Positions 25,294 through 34,907 of a stretch of 64,000 nt of DNA are shown in pieces (the stretch's first letter is position 1; each line of letters begins with the position of its first letter). The notes under the pieces were generated by a model that saw only the letters and a program-made list of their open reading frames with translations, did no database searches and had not been told where the DNA came from. The stretch is from Bacteroidota bacterium. GTDB taxonomy: Bacteria; Bacteroidota; Bacteroidia; Chitinophagales; Chitinophagaceae. The position numbers were made by a program, and so were the translations under genes. The stretch is from NCBI GenBank assembly GCA_023428755.1, contig JAEYWX010000013.1, positions 1 through 64,000 of the forward strand. The letters are read 5' to 3'.

Positions 25294-26645
25294 TATCGTC
25301 CGGGTGTTGGTACTACCGGTAAACTTTCATTTCCATTTTCGTTTACCGATTGTACAGCGAAGAAATAATTATCTTTTGAGTAAGGTAATTTCACATTGGT
25401 TTCTGTTGTAAAAATTTTCTTTTGCCACACTGCACTTGTTGTTTCACGCAGCAACACATAGTATCCTTTTACTTTTCCAACGGCGGGTTGTTTCCAGCTG
25501 ATGAGAGAATAGTTGGTTAAACTTCTTGTTTCAATTTTTACTTCCAATGGCATTGAGGGTGCTTTGGCAAGATTGGCCAACGATGCCAGGTTGATGCCGG
25601 TATTTTTTGCCAGGTACACAAAGTCCATAAACTCGGGCAAATCGCCATACTGTACTCCATTCTCTGTTCGCAGATCCTGGTGCTGGTGATTAAAGTTTTC
25701 ATTCATCTCTGTAATACGTACGGCTGCAAATCCTTTTTGTATGAATGATGTATGATCACCACCACGCAAAAAACGATCATTGCGATACACCATCACCACT
25801 TCTAAATTATCAATATACCGTTCGCCTGTTTCTTTTACATAACGTGCCAGTTGTCTCGACTTACCATCGTTCTCTAAACCAAGATTGCGGATACTCGCTG
25901 CGTTTTTATCTAACTCATACGCCGGTAAACCTTCGCTGAACACACGCACTTTTGTATTGTTGATGATGTTTGTTTCGCTGCTGTTATTCGAACCCATAAT
26001 ATCATTGTTCAACACTGCTTCAATGGCCCAGTTTTGATCTTTTGCTTTGCCCGCCATAAAATTTGCACCCAGCAGTCCCTGCTCTTCACCACTTACTGCT
26101 ACAAAAATGATGGTAGCAGAAAATTCATATTTACTCATGATGCGTGCGCATTCGATTACAGCCGCCACACCACTTCCATCATCATTGGCACCGGGCGCTT
26201 CGCTTGTTGCATTCATTACGTTTGTAACACGACTATCCAAATGTCCACTGATCACAAAAATGCGTTGATCAGCAGGATTGGTTCCTTTCAAGATCGCCAT
26301 GGCGTTGCCAAGGTTCACCGGTTTGCTGATGCGTCGTCCGTCGGGTTGTAATGTAGTGGTATCAACAAAAGCCGTCATTCGTCCATTCGATTGCTTTGCA
26401 AATTCGTTGAACTTTGAAACCACCCAATCACGTGCGGCACCGATACCTTGCTTTTTATCAGTAACCGTACTCATGGTATGACGTGTACCAAAACTTACCA
26501 TCTTTAAAATGTAAGCTTTAAGTGAATCGGGAGAAATGGCTGTTACCATTTTTTCAATTTCAGGGTCACGTTGAATTATGGTTTGAGCATTGATGCTATT
26601 TACCAGCAACAGACTTACAAACAGAAATAAACAAACTTGTTTCAT
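25293..26645 (-). CDS. secreted M28 family zinc peptidase
   Basis: 450 residues with a signal peptide (MKQVCLFLFVSLLLVNSINA). The M28 aminopeptidase fold carries its zinc ligands in VISGHLDSR (His, Asp), GANDDGSGVAAV (bridging Asp), VAVSGEEQGLLGA (Glu-Glu, catalytic base and ligand), plus a later Asp and a His in RGGDHTSFIQKG. The last ~90 residues (about 360-450) look like a fibronectin-type beta domain (YSLISWKQPAVGKVKGYYVLL). It likely trims peptides in the periplasm or outside the cell. Coupled to elaA downstream. Confidence 0.9.
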   Translation of the reverse strand: MKQVCLFLFVSLLLVNSINAQTIIQRDPEIEKMVTAISPDSLKAYILKMVSFGTRHTMSTVTDKKQGIGAARDWVVSKFNEFAKQSNGRMTAFVDTTTLQPDGRRISKPVNLGNAMAILKGTNPADQRIFVISGHLDSRVTNVMNATSEAPGANDDGSGVAAVIECARIMSKYEFSATIIFVAVSGEEQGLLGANFMAGKAKDQNWAIEAVLNNDIMGSNNSSETNIINNTKVRVFSEGLPAYELDKNAASIRNLGLENDGKSRQLARYVKETGERYIDNLEVVMVYRNDRFLRGGDHTSFIQKGFAAVRITEMNENFNHQHQDLRTENGVQYGDLPEFMDFVYLAKNTGINLASLANLAKAPSMPLEVKIETRSLTNYSLISWKQPAVGKVKGYYVLLRETTSAVWQKKIFTTETNVKLPYSKDNYFFAVQSVNENGNESLPVVPTPGR

Positions 26646-26657
26646 AATGTTGATTGA

Positions 26658-27932
26658 TTAATACTTATACTTTTCTTTCCAGAGTTGTTTCAAAAATTTC
26701 CGCAACTCTTCTTCTCTGCTATTTTTACCGGGCTCATAAAATGTGGTACCCTTGATCTTCTCCGGCAAATATTCCTGCGGAGAAAAATTATTCTCATAAT
26801 TATGTGAATACTCATATCCTTTCCCGTAATCCATATTCTTCATCAGCTTTGTAGGCGCATTACGGATGTGTAAGGGAACAGACAGGTCGCCAAATTGTTT
26901 AACCGCTGCCATTGCGTTGCCAATAGCAACTGTTGCACTGTTACTTTTTGCACTGGAAGCAAGATAAATAACGCATTGTGATAAAATAAGCTGCGACTCT
27001 GGATACCCGATCTTATTCACCGCATCAAAAGTTGCATTGGCCAGTAACAATGCGTTGGGATTTGCATTGCCGATATCTTCACTTGCAAGGATCAATAATC
27101 TTCTTGCAATAAATTTTACATCTTCTCCACCTTCGATCATGCGGGCCAGCCAATACACTGCAGCATTGGGATCGCTGCCACGAATGGATTTGATGAATGC
27201 TGAAATAATATCGTAATGCTGCTCACCACTCTTATCATACAAAGCCATTTTTTGCTGAATGGTTTGCAACACCAGTTCATCTGTAATGATCAAACTGTCT
27301 TGTTCTCCTCCTTCGGGTGAGACAGAGGATGTTACGATCTCCAGTAAATTCAACAGCTTTCTTGCATCACCACCACTCAGGCGAATAAGTGCTTCTGTTT
27401 CCCGCAGCTCGATCTTTTTTTCTTTCAACAGCACATCTTCAGCAATTGCTTTTTGCAACAACTGTACAAGATCCTGTTCATTCAATGCTTTCAATACAAA
27501 TACCTGGCAGCGACTGAGCAAGGCGCTGTTTACTTCAAACGATGGATTCTCTGTAGTTGCTCCAATGAGAGTGATGGTTCCTTTTTCAACTGCACCCAGC
27601 AATGCATCCTGCTGGCCTTTGTTGAAACGATGTATCTCGTCAATAAATAAAATGGCTTTTGCCTGCTGCTTTGCCTGCTCAATTACTTCACGCACATCTT
27701 TTACACCGCTGCTGATGGCGCTTAACTGGTAATACGCAGCATGTACATTATGTGCAATGATATTGGCGATGGTTGTTTTCCCCACGCCGGGAGGCCCCCA
27801 CAGAATCATACTGGGAATAGCACCACTTGCAATTGCTTTTTGCAGAATGCCACCTTGCCCCGTGAGGTGTTGCTGACCAACAAGGTCATTCAATTGTGTG
27901 GGGCGTAACCGTTCTGCTAAAGGAGCCTGCAT
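26658..27932 (-). CDS. rarA: replication-associated recombination protein A
   Basis: 424 residues, an AAA+ clamp-loader-like ATPase (MgsA/RarA) acting at stalled replication forks. It begins APLAERLRPTQLNDLVGQQHL as in the family. Walker A GPPGVGKT (46-53), Walker B FIDEIHRF, sensor 1 ATTENPSFEVN, arginine-finger region LLSRCQ. The C-terminal tetramerisation part ends with YLPEKIKGTTFYEPG, which is conserved. A 12-nt gap separates it from the peptidase gene downstream. Confidence 0.95.
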   Translation of the reverse strand: MQAPLAERLRPTQLNDLVGQQHLTGQGGILQKAIASGAIPSMILWGPPGVGKTTIANIIAHNVHAAYYQLSAISSGVKDVREVIEQAKQQAKAILFIDEIHRFNKGQQDALLGAVEKGTITLIGATTENPSFEVNSALLSRCQVFVLKALNEQDLVQLLQKAIAEDVLLKEKKIELRETEALIRLSGGDARKLLNLLEIVTSSVSPEGGEQDSLIITDELVLQTIQQKMALYDKSGEQHYDIISAFIKSIRGSDPNAAVYWLARMIEGGEDVKFIARRLLILASEDIGNANPNALLLANATFDAVNKIGYPESQLILSQCVIYLASSAKSNSATVAIGNAMAAVKQFGDLSVPLHIRNAPTKLMKNMDYGKGYEYSHNYENNFSPQEYLPEKIKGTTFYEPGKNSREEELRKFLKQLWKEKYKY

Positions 27933-28006
27933 GCAGGCAAGTTAGAGCAATTATGGAAATTTTGTAAACAGGAAAATGAGCAGTGGTAACGTATCGTTTT
28001 TCTTTT

Positions 28007-28852
28007 TTATGGATGATGGATCTTCAAAAACGCATCCACTTTATTAAACGCATCGTGATAGGTAGCAGCATCCCAATCACCATGCCCACCTGCCGGGTAA
28101 AACACCAATTGATTGGGAACAGCAACGCTGTTTAATTTGTTTTGTAAAAGAGTTGACTGGGAAGATGCCACCACAATATCAAGTCCGCCATGCAGTAACA
28201 AGGTGGGCGAACTTGTATTGGTTACAAAATTAAACGGAGACGATTGCTGGTAAACAGCAGGCAGAGTAGCCGGCGTTCCACCCGTAACTGAAGTGAGCAG
28301 CAATGGGATCAGCGGATTGGGAGGATTATTATACATCTGCACCAATTCTGTTGGACCGAAAAAAGAAACCACTGCTTTTGCTTTTACCGGTGTTGTGTAT
28401 TTGTAGACATGCAACAATGCCAGATGCGCACCTGCACTTGCACCAAGCAATGCAAACCGGTCGGAAATATTGTATTCAGTTCGTTTGCTCAGAATAAATT
28501 CAACAGCTGCTTTTACATCCTGTTCCTGTGATGGAAAAATATTCTGCCCGTTTGCTGCCAACCGGTAACTGATGTTGAAAATAGCGTAGTGCGGAGCTCT
28601 GCGTTTCAAGGTATCAACAAATGCATTGAGATCGGTTCTGTTACCTTCCACCCATGCACCGCCATGAATCAAAATAAGTACGGGGGTAGTTGTTGCAGTT
28701 CTGTTTGAAGGAAGATAAATATCCATTGCCTGCTTTGCATCGGCCCCATATTTTACATTGAACAGGATTTTAGCAGCATTGGCCGACTGATCTTTTTTCT
28801 TGCAGGAAAAGAACCCAACGGTTGCAATAAGGAGCATCAAAACAATACGCAT
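28007..28852 (-). CDS. alpha/beta hydrolase lipoprotein (BD-FAE/HSL-like esterase)
   Basis: 281 residues from ATG 28852, which yields a lipoprotein signal (MRIVLMLLIATVGFFSC, lipobox Cys 17); longer starts overlap the next gene upstream. It has the HGGAW oxyanion-hole motif, GASAGA with the nucleophilic Ser, an Asp near LLHGGLDIVV and the His in GGHGDWD. These place it among carboxylesterases related to acetyl-xylan/feruloyl esterases and hormone-sensitive lipase. It is probably anchored on the envelope. The substrate cannot be assigned. Confidence 0.85.
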   Translation of the reverse strand: MRIVLMLLIATVGFFSCKKKDQSANAAKILFNVKYGADAKQAMDIYLPSNRTATTTPVLILIHGGAWVEGNRTDLNAFVDTLKRRAPHYAIFNISYRLAANGQNIFPSQEQDVKAAVEFILSKRTEYNISDRFALLGASAGAHLALLHVYKYTTPVKAKAVVSFFGPTELVQMYNNPPNPLIPLLLTSVTGGTPATLPAVYQQSSPFNFVTNTSSPTLLLHGGLDIVVASSQSTLLQNKLNSVAVPNQLVFYPAGGHGDWDAATYHDAFNKVDAFLKIHHP

Positions 28853-28898
28853 AGGCTTCGTTTGTATAAAGAAACGAAGAAGCAGTAAATGAATTGTG

Positions 28899-29417
28899 TT
28901 AAAATAACCGATCGGAAGGGACGTTTGGTTTTTCTCCAAACAGATGTGCATACTCTTTTAAATAACGAAAGGTGATTCCAATGTGTGCACCCAGAATCAA
29001 AGAATAAAAAAGCATAAACCAAACCACCGCCTTTATTACTTTCAGCATCAGTGCAGCAGACAGCGGTGATTTGGATTGCTGCATGGCAGATACCTGACTT
29101 ATCGCATCTTGAAAAACGCTTGGATTATTGAGTACCGCCACAGATTGAAAGATATTCATTACCACAAATACAATTGCTACATAAGCATTTACTTTGATCC
29201 AGTCCCGCAGGCGTGTTTGTTGCTGGCGTTTTCCATCGATTCCGTTGAGCAGGAATAAAAAACTGGCGACACTGTAAATCACAACTGCCACGATCACAAA
29301 CACACTGAGTAATAACGCAGGGTTTGACAATGCAATTAATAATGCGAATAATGCGGCAATGCCTAAGATTAAGGCAATTACCAGAAGGAAGTAGGAGAAG
29401 ATGCGGTAGAGTAGCAT
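28899..29417 (-). CDS. four-helix membrane protein, unknown function
   Basis: 172 residues with about four membrane helices: 5-35, 36-58, 77-97 and 122-147. A long hydrophilic loop lies between helices 3 and 4 (NNPSVFQDAISQVSAMQQSK), with a charged tail KEYAHLFGEKPN. It has the same topology as the next gene upstream (29440-29946), from which it is separated by 22 nt, so the two may be related or act together. No recognisable family motif. Confidence 0.7.
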   Translation of the reverse strand: MLLYRIFSYFLLVIALILGIAALFALLIALSNPALLLSVFVIVAVVIYSVASFLFLLNGIDGKRQQQTRLRDWIKVNAYVAIVFVVMNIFQSVAVLNNPSVFQDAISQVSAMQQSKSPLSAALMLKVIKAVVWFMLFYSLILGAHIGITFRYLKEYAHLFGEKPNVPSDRLF

Positions 29418-29439
29418 AATAAATCTTTAGAATTTCGTG

Positions 29440-29946
29440 TCAATTTCCTATAGAATCGATAAACCGATCAGTGGAACTCTTGACTTTTAGAAGAAACGCT
29501 TTTCGAACATACAGCTGTAGAAAAAAACCCAAAAAACCAAGTATTGCAAAAATGACTATTGATAAGAGCAAAAGAGTATCTCCGACACCACGCTCAAAGA
29601 TTGTTGTTATCGTCCTTTCATCTAAAACGTCAATGATTGCATCACTAACAGCTATTACAACAACAATTGAAAAAACAAAACTTAGTATGCCTGATATCAG
29701 AAAAGCAATCGTTTTACTTGGAGATGGCTGCGGAATTTCCTCTCTCAACACCACGTTACAAAAATACAACATGAATAACGAGTTACCCCACGGTATCAAA
29801 ACCAACAAAGCCGCCGCAATCATACTGCCATCGTCCGGGGTATTACTTAGGAATATATCCTTCAACAATGCAAAGAGAATTATGGATAAAGCACCAATTA
29901 ACAACAAACTCGAAAACTTTGCCAATATCACAACAGATATCTTCAT
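29440..29946 (-). CDS. four-helix membrane protein, unknown function
   Basis: 168 residues with about four membrane helices: 8-28, 40-64, 80-103 and 123-147. A conserved-looking loop lies between helices 3 and 4 (AIIDVLDERTITTIFERGVG). It starts 2 nt after the aspS stop and so is likely cotranscribed with aspS. I do not recognise a family. Confidence 0.65.
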   Translation of the reverse strand: MKISVVILAKFSSLLLIGALSIILFALLKDIFLSNTPDDGSMIAAALLVLIPWGNSLFMLYFCNVVLREEIPQPSPSKTIAFLISGILSFVFSIVVVIAVSDAIIDVLDERTITTIFERGVGDTLLLLSIVIFAILGFLGFFLQLYVRKAFLLKVKSSTDRFIDSIGN

Positions 29947-29948
29947 TA

Positions 29949-31793
29949 CTATTTCAAATCCAGCTTTATCTGCAATTCATCAAACTGTTTGCTGCCAATT
30001 TCACTTGGTGCATCCAGCATCACATCTCGTCCGGAGTTGTTTTTCGGGAAGGCGATAAAATCACGGATGCTTTCGCTGCCGCCAAGGATCGAACACAAAC
30101 GGTCGAAACCAAAGGCAATACCACCATGTGGCGGCGCACCATATTCAAACGCACCTAACAGGAAGCCGAATTTGTGTTGCTGTTCTTCTGCATCCATACC
30201 CAACGCTGCAAACATTTTTTCCTGCAGCTCACGCTGGTAAATACGGATAGAGCCTCCACCAATTTCATTTCCGTTCAACACCATATCGTAGGCATTGGCC
30301 TTGATGTTGGCATACGGATGTTCCAGGTATTTATCTAAATCATCAACCTTTGGACTATTGTTGATCATGATATCAATATGCGAAGGCTTCGGACTTGTAA
30401 ACGGATGATGCCTTGCTACCCAACGGCCGGCACCGCCACCGTCTTGATCTTCCAATGCAAATTCAAACAATGGAAAATCGAGTATCCACAATAATTTAAA
30501 TTCATTTTCCTTACGCAAGCCCAAACGTTTGCCCATTTCCGAACGAAGTTCACTGGTGGCTTTGCGTGTACGTTCTTCTGACCCTGCCAGAATCAACACG
30601 AGATCGCCTGCTTTTGCATTCGCAGCATCGGCAATGGCTTTTAATTTTTCTTCGCTGTAAAATTTATCGACGCTGCTTTTGTATGTACCATCCGCATTGC
30701 ACTTGATGAACACCAAACCTTTCATTCCTATCTGCGGACGTTTCACCCACTCTGTTAATTCATCGGTTTGTTTGCGTGTGTATTCGCTGCAACCTGGTAC
30801 TGCAATTGCCAGTACGGTTTCAGCTTCATCAAACACTTTAAAATCCACGCCATCAATCAATGCGCTTTGACTTTGTTTTGTTGGAAAAGTATGAGACGGA
30901 AACTTGATGTTGCAAACCTTCATATCAAAACGGATATCCGGTTTATCGTTTCCATATTGCCACATCGCTTCTTCCCAGGTCATGCGTTCAACTGCATCAG
31001 TATAATCGATGTTCTTTACTTCTTTAAAGATGGATTTGATCATGCCTTCAAACATGTTCAGAATATCTTCCTGCTCTACAAATGCCATTTCACAATCGAT
31101 CTGTGTAAACTCCGGCTGACGGTCAGCACGCAAATCTTCATCTCTGAAACATTTTACAATCTGGTAGTAACGGTCGTAACCACTTACCATCAGCAATTGC
31201 TTAAATGTTTGAGGCGATTGTGGCAGTGCATAAAACTGTCCGGGATTCATTCTTGAAGGAACCACAAAATCTCTTGCACCTTCGGGAGTAGATTTGATTA
31301 AGAACGGCGTTTCAATATCCATAAAGCCATTGCCATGCAAATAGTTTCTGGCAGCACGGTTTACGGCATAACGCAATTCCAGATTCCGTTTCACTGCATT
31401 GCGACGCAGATCGAGGAAACGGTATTTCATCCGCAGATCATCACCACCATCCGTATCATCCTGGATAGTAAATGGAGGAACAGCTGACTTGTTGAGTATT
31501 TTAAATTCGCTCACCAGCAATTCAACATCACCTGTGGGAATGTTGGGGTTTTTATTACTACGCTCACTAACGGTACCGGTTGCCTGCAATACAAACTCAC
31601 GGCCCAGCGGATTTTCATCCAGTACTTTATTCAGTTCTTCACCAAACAACAATTGGGTAATGCCGTAACGGTCACGCAAATCAATAAACGTAATACTTCC
31701 AAATTTGCGAACGGTTTGTACCCAGCCTGCAAGTGTTACAGTGGTTCCGGAATGATTGCTTCTTAATTCGCCACAAGTATGAGAACGATACAT
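29949..31793 (-). CDS. aspS: aspartate-tRNA ligase
   Basis: 614 residues. A class II synthetase charging tRNA-Asp. Order: N-terminal OB-fold anticodon domain (RSHTCGELRSNHSGTTVTLAGW, 1-105), catalytic domain with motif 2 (FRDEDLRADRQPEFTQID), the bacterial GAD insertion (about 300-420), and motif 3 (GGIAFGFDRL). The length and GAD domain are typical of bacterial AspRS. Whether it also charges tRNA-Asn cannot be decided from the sequence alone. Confidence 0.96.
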   Translation of the reverse strand: MYRSHTCGELRSNHSGTTVTLAGWVQTVRKFGSITFIDLRDRYGITQLLFGEELNKVLDENPLGREFVLQATGTVSERSNKNPNIPTGDVELLVSEFKILNKSAVPPFTIQDDTDGGDDLRMKYRFLDLRRNAVKRNLELRYAVNRAARNYLHGNGFMDIETPFLIKSTPEGARDFVVPSRMNPGQFYALPQSPQTFKQLLMVSGYDRYYQIVKCFRDEDLRADRQPEFTQIDCEMAFVEQEDILNMFEGMIKSIFKEVKNIDYTDAVERMTWEEAMWQYGNDKPDIRFDMKVCNIKFPSHTFPTKQSQSALIDGVDFKVFDEAETVLAIAVPGCSEYTRKQTDELTEWVKRPQIGMKGLVFIKCNADGTYKSSVDKFYSEEKLKAIADAANAKAGDLVLILAGSEERTRKATSELRSEMGKRLGLRKENEFKLLWILDFPLFEFALEDQDGGGAGRWVARHHPFTSPKPSHIDIMINNSPKVDDLDKYLEHPYANIKANAYDMVLNGNEIGGGSIRIYQRELQEKMFAALGMDAEEQQHKFGFLLGAFEYGAPPHGGIAFGFDRLCSILGGSESIRDFIAFPKNNSGRDVMLDAPSEIGSKQFDELQIKLDLK

Positions 31794-31918
31794 AGTAAAG
31801 TTTAAGGTTGAATGTTGAAAATGAAAAGTAAAGCGCTATCCCAACTTAACAGCTTCAACATAAAGGTTTGCTAAGGAGCGCAAAGATAACCATTGAGCGG
31901 TAACCTGCCGAAGCGAAA

Positions 31919-32365
31919 TCAGGCTGATTTCTGTTCGGTTTGATGGGTGAGTTCTTCAGCCACCACTTCTTCTGACTGCCGGGTTACTTTTGCACGGAAA
32001 CGATGACTTGTATAATACATTCCATAATACACAAACAGGATGAGCAAGCCTATACCAAACGGGATCAATGCCATATGCCGCAGCCCAAACGTTCCTTCGT
32101 CCCAGCCATAAAACTCGCCGATCATCCAGGTACAGTTCGCAAAGATCCAGAACACCACCGCCAGGTTATGGATCAACTCCGAAATAATTTTTCGGGTTTG
32201 CCAGGTAATGAGCAAGGCCGCCAGCACCGTTGGTATGATCATGATCAAACCCGGGATACGCAGGTTGAGTGCCCAGCAAGCATCTTTGATGAGCCAGAAC
32301 AGAATGTGCATGTTTTCAATACGGCGAAAACGGGCCGGAATGGAATAAATAACTTGATTGCTCAT
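31919..32365 (-). CDS. small membrane protein, unknown function
   Basis: 148 residues with four predicted helices: 22-34 (ILFWLIKDACWAL), 36-55 (IPGLIMIIPTVLAALLIT), 67-85 and 95-115 (LIPFGIGLLILFVYYGMYY). A hydrophilic tail follows, rich in Glu, Gln and Arg. Trp and Cys in the helices (WIFANCTWMIGEFYGWDEG) are striking and probably conserved. Unknown family. Confidence 0.7.
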   Translation of the reverse strand: MSNQVIYSIPARFRRIENMHILFWLIKDACWALNLRIPGLIMIIPTVLAALLITWQTRKIISELIHNLAVVFWIFANCTWMIGEFYGWDEGTFGLRHMALIPFGIGLLILFVYYGMYYTSHRFRAKVTRQSEEVVAEELTHQTEQKSA

Positions 32366-32407
32366 GAATGTGCATTGATTGGGAAAGCGTAAAAATAAGG
32401 AATGAAA

Positions 32408-32476
32408 GGGTGAGTCACCCGCTGTATTTGGGGTGGCTCACCCGCAAAAAAAGAGGCGAGTCATTTACTGCTCGCC
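32408..32476 (-). terminator. double hairpin terminator after dnaJ
   Basis: On the minus strand the first stem is GGCGAG/CTCGCC followed by TCTTTTTTT. A second long stem GGGTGAGCCACC/GGTGACTCACCC comes directly after. Confidence 0.7.
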
Positions 32477-32502
32477 ACTTACAAATATCTTATCGCACAC
32501 AT

Positions 32503-33666
32503 TTAACTGAACATTTCCTTCACCCGCTCAAAGAAACCTTTGTCGCCTTTCTCCGGCTTGGGATGGAAATTCTGGCTTTGCTGCAACTTCTCCAGCATTG
32601 CTTTTTCATCGGAGGTTAAGTGTTGTGGCGTCCACACATTTACATAGATCAGCTGATCGCCTTTCTCATAACTCTGCAATGCGGGGAATCCTTTTCCTTT
32701 CAAACGGAATACTTTTCCACTCTGTGTGCCTGGGGGAATTTTAATTTTTGCACGACCATCGATGGTAGGCACTTCAGCCTGGATACCAAACACGGCGTCA
32801 GGAAAAGAGATGTGCAGATCGTACGCCACGTTCAATCCATCCCTATGTAATTGCGGATGCGCTTCTTCTTCAATCAGCACAATTAAATCGCCCGGCGAGC
32901 CGCCCCGTTCTCCCATATTTCCTTTGCCGGATACGCTTAGCTGCATGCCTTCCTGCACTCCCGCCGGAATATCGATGGTAATATTTTCTTCGCCATACAC
33001 CCTGCCTTCGCCTTTACAGTTGGCGCATTTGTGAGCAATGGTCGTTCCCTCTCCATTACATGCCGGACAGGTAGTGACTGTTTGCATCTGGCCTAGGAAT
33101 GTGTTTTGCACTCTGCGCACTTGCCCGCTTCCGCCGCAGGTACCGCAGGTTTGCATACTGGCCTTATCTTTTGCACCGCTGCCACCGCAAGTGTTACAGC
33201 TTACATGTTTCTTTACTTTGATGGTTTTGCTGGCGCCTTTTGCAATTTCCTCGTAATTGAGTTTAATACGCACACGCAGATTACTGCCTCTTACACCACG
33301 GCCTCTTCCACCTCCGCCGCCCCGGCGCTGACCACCACCAAAGAAACTTCCAAACACATCATCGCCAAAAATATCTCCAAATTGGCTGAAGATATCATCC
33401 ATGTTCATGTTCTGACCGCCACCAAAACCACCACGACCATTCCCGCTTACACCCGCATGTCCATACCGGTCGTACTGTGCTTTTTTATCAGCATCACTCA
33501 ATACTTCGTAGGCTTCAGCCGCTTCTTTAAATTTTTCCTCCGCTTCTTTATTTCCTGGGTTACGGTCGGGGTGATATTGCATCGCCACTTTGCGGTATGC
33601 TTTTTTAATTTCATCCGCAGAAGCGCCTTTGCTTACACCTAATATTTCGTAAAAATCTCTTTTCAT
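32503..33666 (-). CDS. dnaJ: chaperone protein DnaJ
   Basis: 387 residues, Hsp40 co-chaperone that stimulates DnaK. J domain (1-70) with the HPD motif in QYHPDRNPGN, a Gly/Phe-rich linker (about 75-130), then four zinc-binding repeats (CNTCGGSG, CGTCGGSG, CPACNGEG, CANCKGEG), then the substrate-binding C-terminal domains. It lies 76 nt downstream of grpE; dnaK is not in the window. Confidence 0.97.
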   Translation of the reverse strand: MKRDFYEILGVSKGASADEIKKAYRKVAMQYHPDRNPGNKEAEEKFKEAAEAYEVLSDADKKAQYDRYGHAGVSGNGRGGFGGGQNMNMDDIFSQFGDIFGDDVFGSFFGGGQRRGGGGGRGRGVRGSNLRVRIKLNYEEIAKGASKTIKVKKHVSCNTCGGSGAKDKASMQTCGTCGGSGQVRRVQNTFLGQMQTVTTCPACNGEGTTIAHKCANCKGEGRVYGEENITIDIPAGVQEGMQLSVSGKGNMGERGGSPGDLIVLIEEEAHPQLHRDGLNVAYDLHISFPDAVFGIQAEVPTIDGRAKIKIPPGTQSGKVFRLKGKGFPALQSYEKGDQLIYVNVWTPQHLTSDEKAMLEKLQQSQNFHPKPEKGDKGFFERVKEMFS

Positions 33667-33742
33667 AATGTGGAAATTTGAGCATTTGAAAATGTGTTAA
33701 TGCCATCCATTCTCAAATTTTCAAATTGAATTTATTTTCAAA
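33667..33742. repeat. AT-rich repeat spacer between grpE and dnaJ
   Basis: Direct and inverted copies of AAATTTGA / TTTGAAAAT words (for example GAGCATTTGAAAATG against CATTCTCAAATTTTCAAAT). Related in style to the cysD-cysN spacer. Confidence 0.55.
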
Positions 33743-34294
33743 TTACTTTCCTACCACCACTTTTGCAAAGCGGATAATTTTATCGTTGAGTAAATATCCT
33801 TTTTCAATTTCATCGATCACTGTTCCTTTCAACTCTTCAGTTGGTGCAGGAATTTCAGTGATGGCTTCGTGTTTGTCTGCATCAAATGGCTGACCTTTTG
33901 CTTCCATTACTTTCAAACCACGATTTTGCAATGTGGAACGGAGCTTATGAAATACCAGCTTTACACCCTCGTCTACTGTACCTGATTTTTCCAGTTCAGC
34001 TTGTGCACGGTCAGCATCATCCAGTACTTCCAGCAGTGAAATGATCACTTCCTTTCCGGCTGTTTGCATTTGCTCCACACGTTCTTTGGCTGTACGGCGA
34101 CGGAAATTATCAAACTCCGCCATGAGGTAGAGGTATTTCTTTTTTTCCTCTTCCACTGCTTCTTTCAGCTTTTCCATTTCACTTTCTTCAGCGATTTGCT
34201 CGTTGAGGTGGTTCACCCCGGCAATATTTTCATCGGTGTTGATATCGGCACTGAAAGGAGTGTTGTTTACTTCGTTTGCGTTTTGTTCTGTCAT
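33743..34294 (-). CDS. grpE: nucleotide exchange factor GrpE
   Basis: 183 residues from ATG 34294 (MTEQNANEV), preferred because the 41 residues upstream do not resemble GrpE. It releases ADP from DnaK. An acidic N-terminal tail, then a long coiled coil (about 40-100, EMEKLKEAVEEEKKKYLYLMAEFDNFRRRT), then the beta-wing domain with QPFDADKHEAI and the C-terminal ILRFAKVVVG-type ending (KIIRFAKVVVGK). Paired with dnaJ. Confidence 0.94.
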   Translation of the reverse strand: MTEQNANEVNNTPFSADINTDENIAGVNHLNEQIAEESEMEKLKEAVEEEKKKYLYLMAEFDNFRRRTAKERVEQMQTAGKEVIISLLEVLDDADRAQAELEKSGTVDEGVKLVFHKLRSTLQNRGLKVMEAKGQPFDADKHEAITEIPAPTEELKGTVIDEIEKGYLLNDKIIRFAKVVVGK

Positions 34295-34413
34295 TTCGTT
34301 CGTCTTTTGTGCTGTAAAACGTAAAATTGTCGGCAAAGGTAAGCTGGTCAAGAATATTGCCAATGGCTGAATTGGGACAAATTGTCCTGCTTTATCAAAA
34401 CCAATCAGTAAAA

Positions 34414-34440
34414 ACAAAAAAGCACCCGTTTCCGGATGCC
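34414..34440 (-). terminator. terminator after the 34.5-kb lipoprotein gene
   Basis: Minus strand GCATCCG-GAAA-CGGGTGC followed by TTTTTTG. Confidence 0.75.
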
Positions 34441-34464
34441 TTACCTAAACATAAACATACAATC

Positions 34465-34827
34465 TTAATCCAGCACTTTAATATTCCATTGCAGCGGTGG
34501 TGTTTCCATAAAACCCATGCATACCGCACAATTTGTATCCTGCGGTTCTTCCACAATTATGGCCGTAAAGTTGTCGCCAACTTTCAAGCCTGTTTTCCCA
34601 AAATCGCAATAATTTTTTACGGTAAATACATTTTTGTATTGCTTTCCGGAGGGGTCTGTCCAATCCATACCACGTCCTTTTCCATCGGCATCTTCGATCT
34701 GCACAATGTGAAAAGCGCAGAACGAAGCAACCAGTTTTGCACGAAAACTTCCCTGTGGAGGAAACGGTTTGCTGCATGCAGCAAATAAGGTGAGTGAAAG
34801 AATTATCAATCCATGATAAAGTTTCAT
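34465..34827 (-). CDS. small lipoprotein, unknown function
   Basis: 120 residues with a lipoprotein signal (MKLYHGLIILSLTLFAAC, lipobox Cys 18). The mature part has five more Cys, two of them close together (TNCAVCMGF), and a beta-rich composition (FRAKLVASFCAFHIVQIED, VFTVKNYCDFGKTGLKVGD). The NCAVC pair could bind metal or form disulfides. No family recognised. It is divergent from rlmI and ends in its own terminator. Confidence 0.7.
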   Translation of the reverse strand: MKLYHGLIILSLTLFAACSKPFPPQGSFRAKLVASFCAFHIVQIEDADGKGRGMDWTDPSGKQYKNVFTVKNYCDFGKTGLKVGDNFTAIIVEEPQDTNCAVCMGFMETPPLQWNIKVLD

Positions 34828-34907
34828 GAGTGCTTTTTGTTTGATTGACCAGCTGCCTTTCGATTTCGTTGCACGAAACTCACTTTTTAAAAATACCTTT
34901 GCCGGCT

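Noticed and set aside
34845..34907. Upstream start of the rlmI gene at 34845
   Set aside because: The added 21 residues do not resemble the PUA domain start, and they lie in the divergent promoter region.
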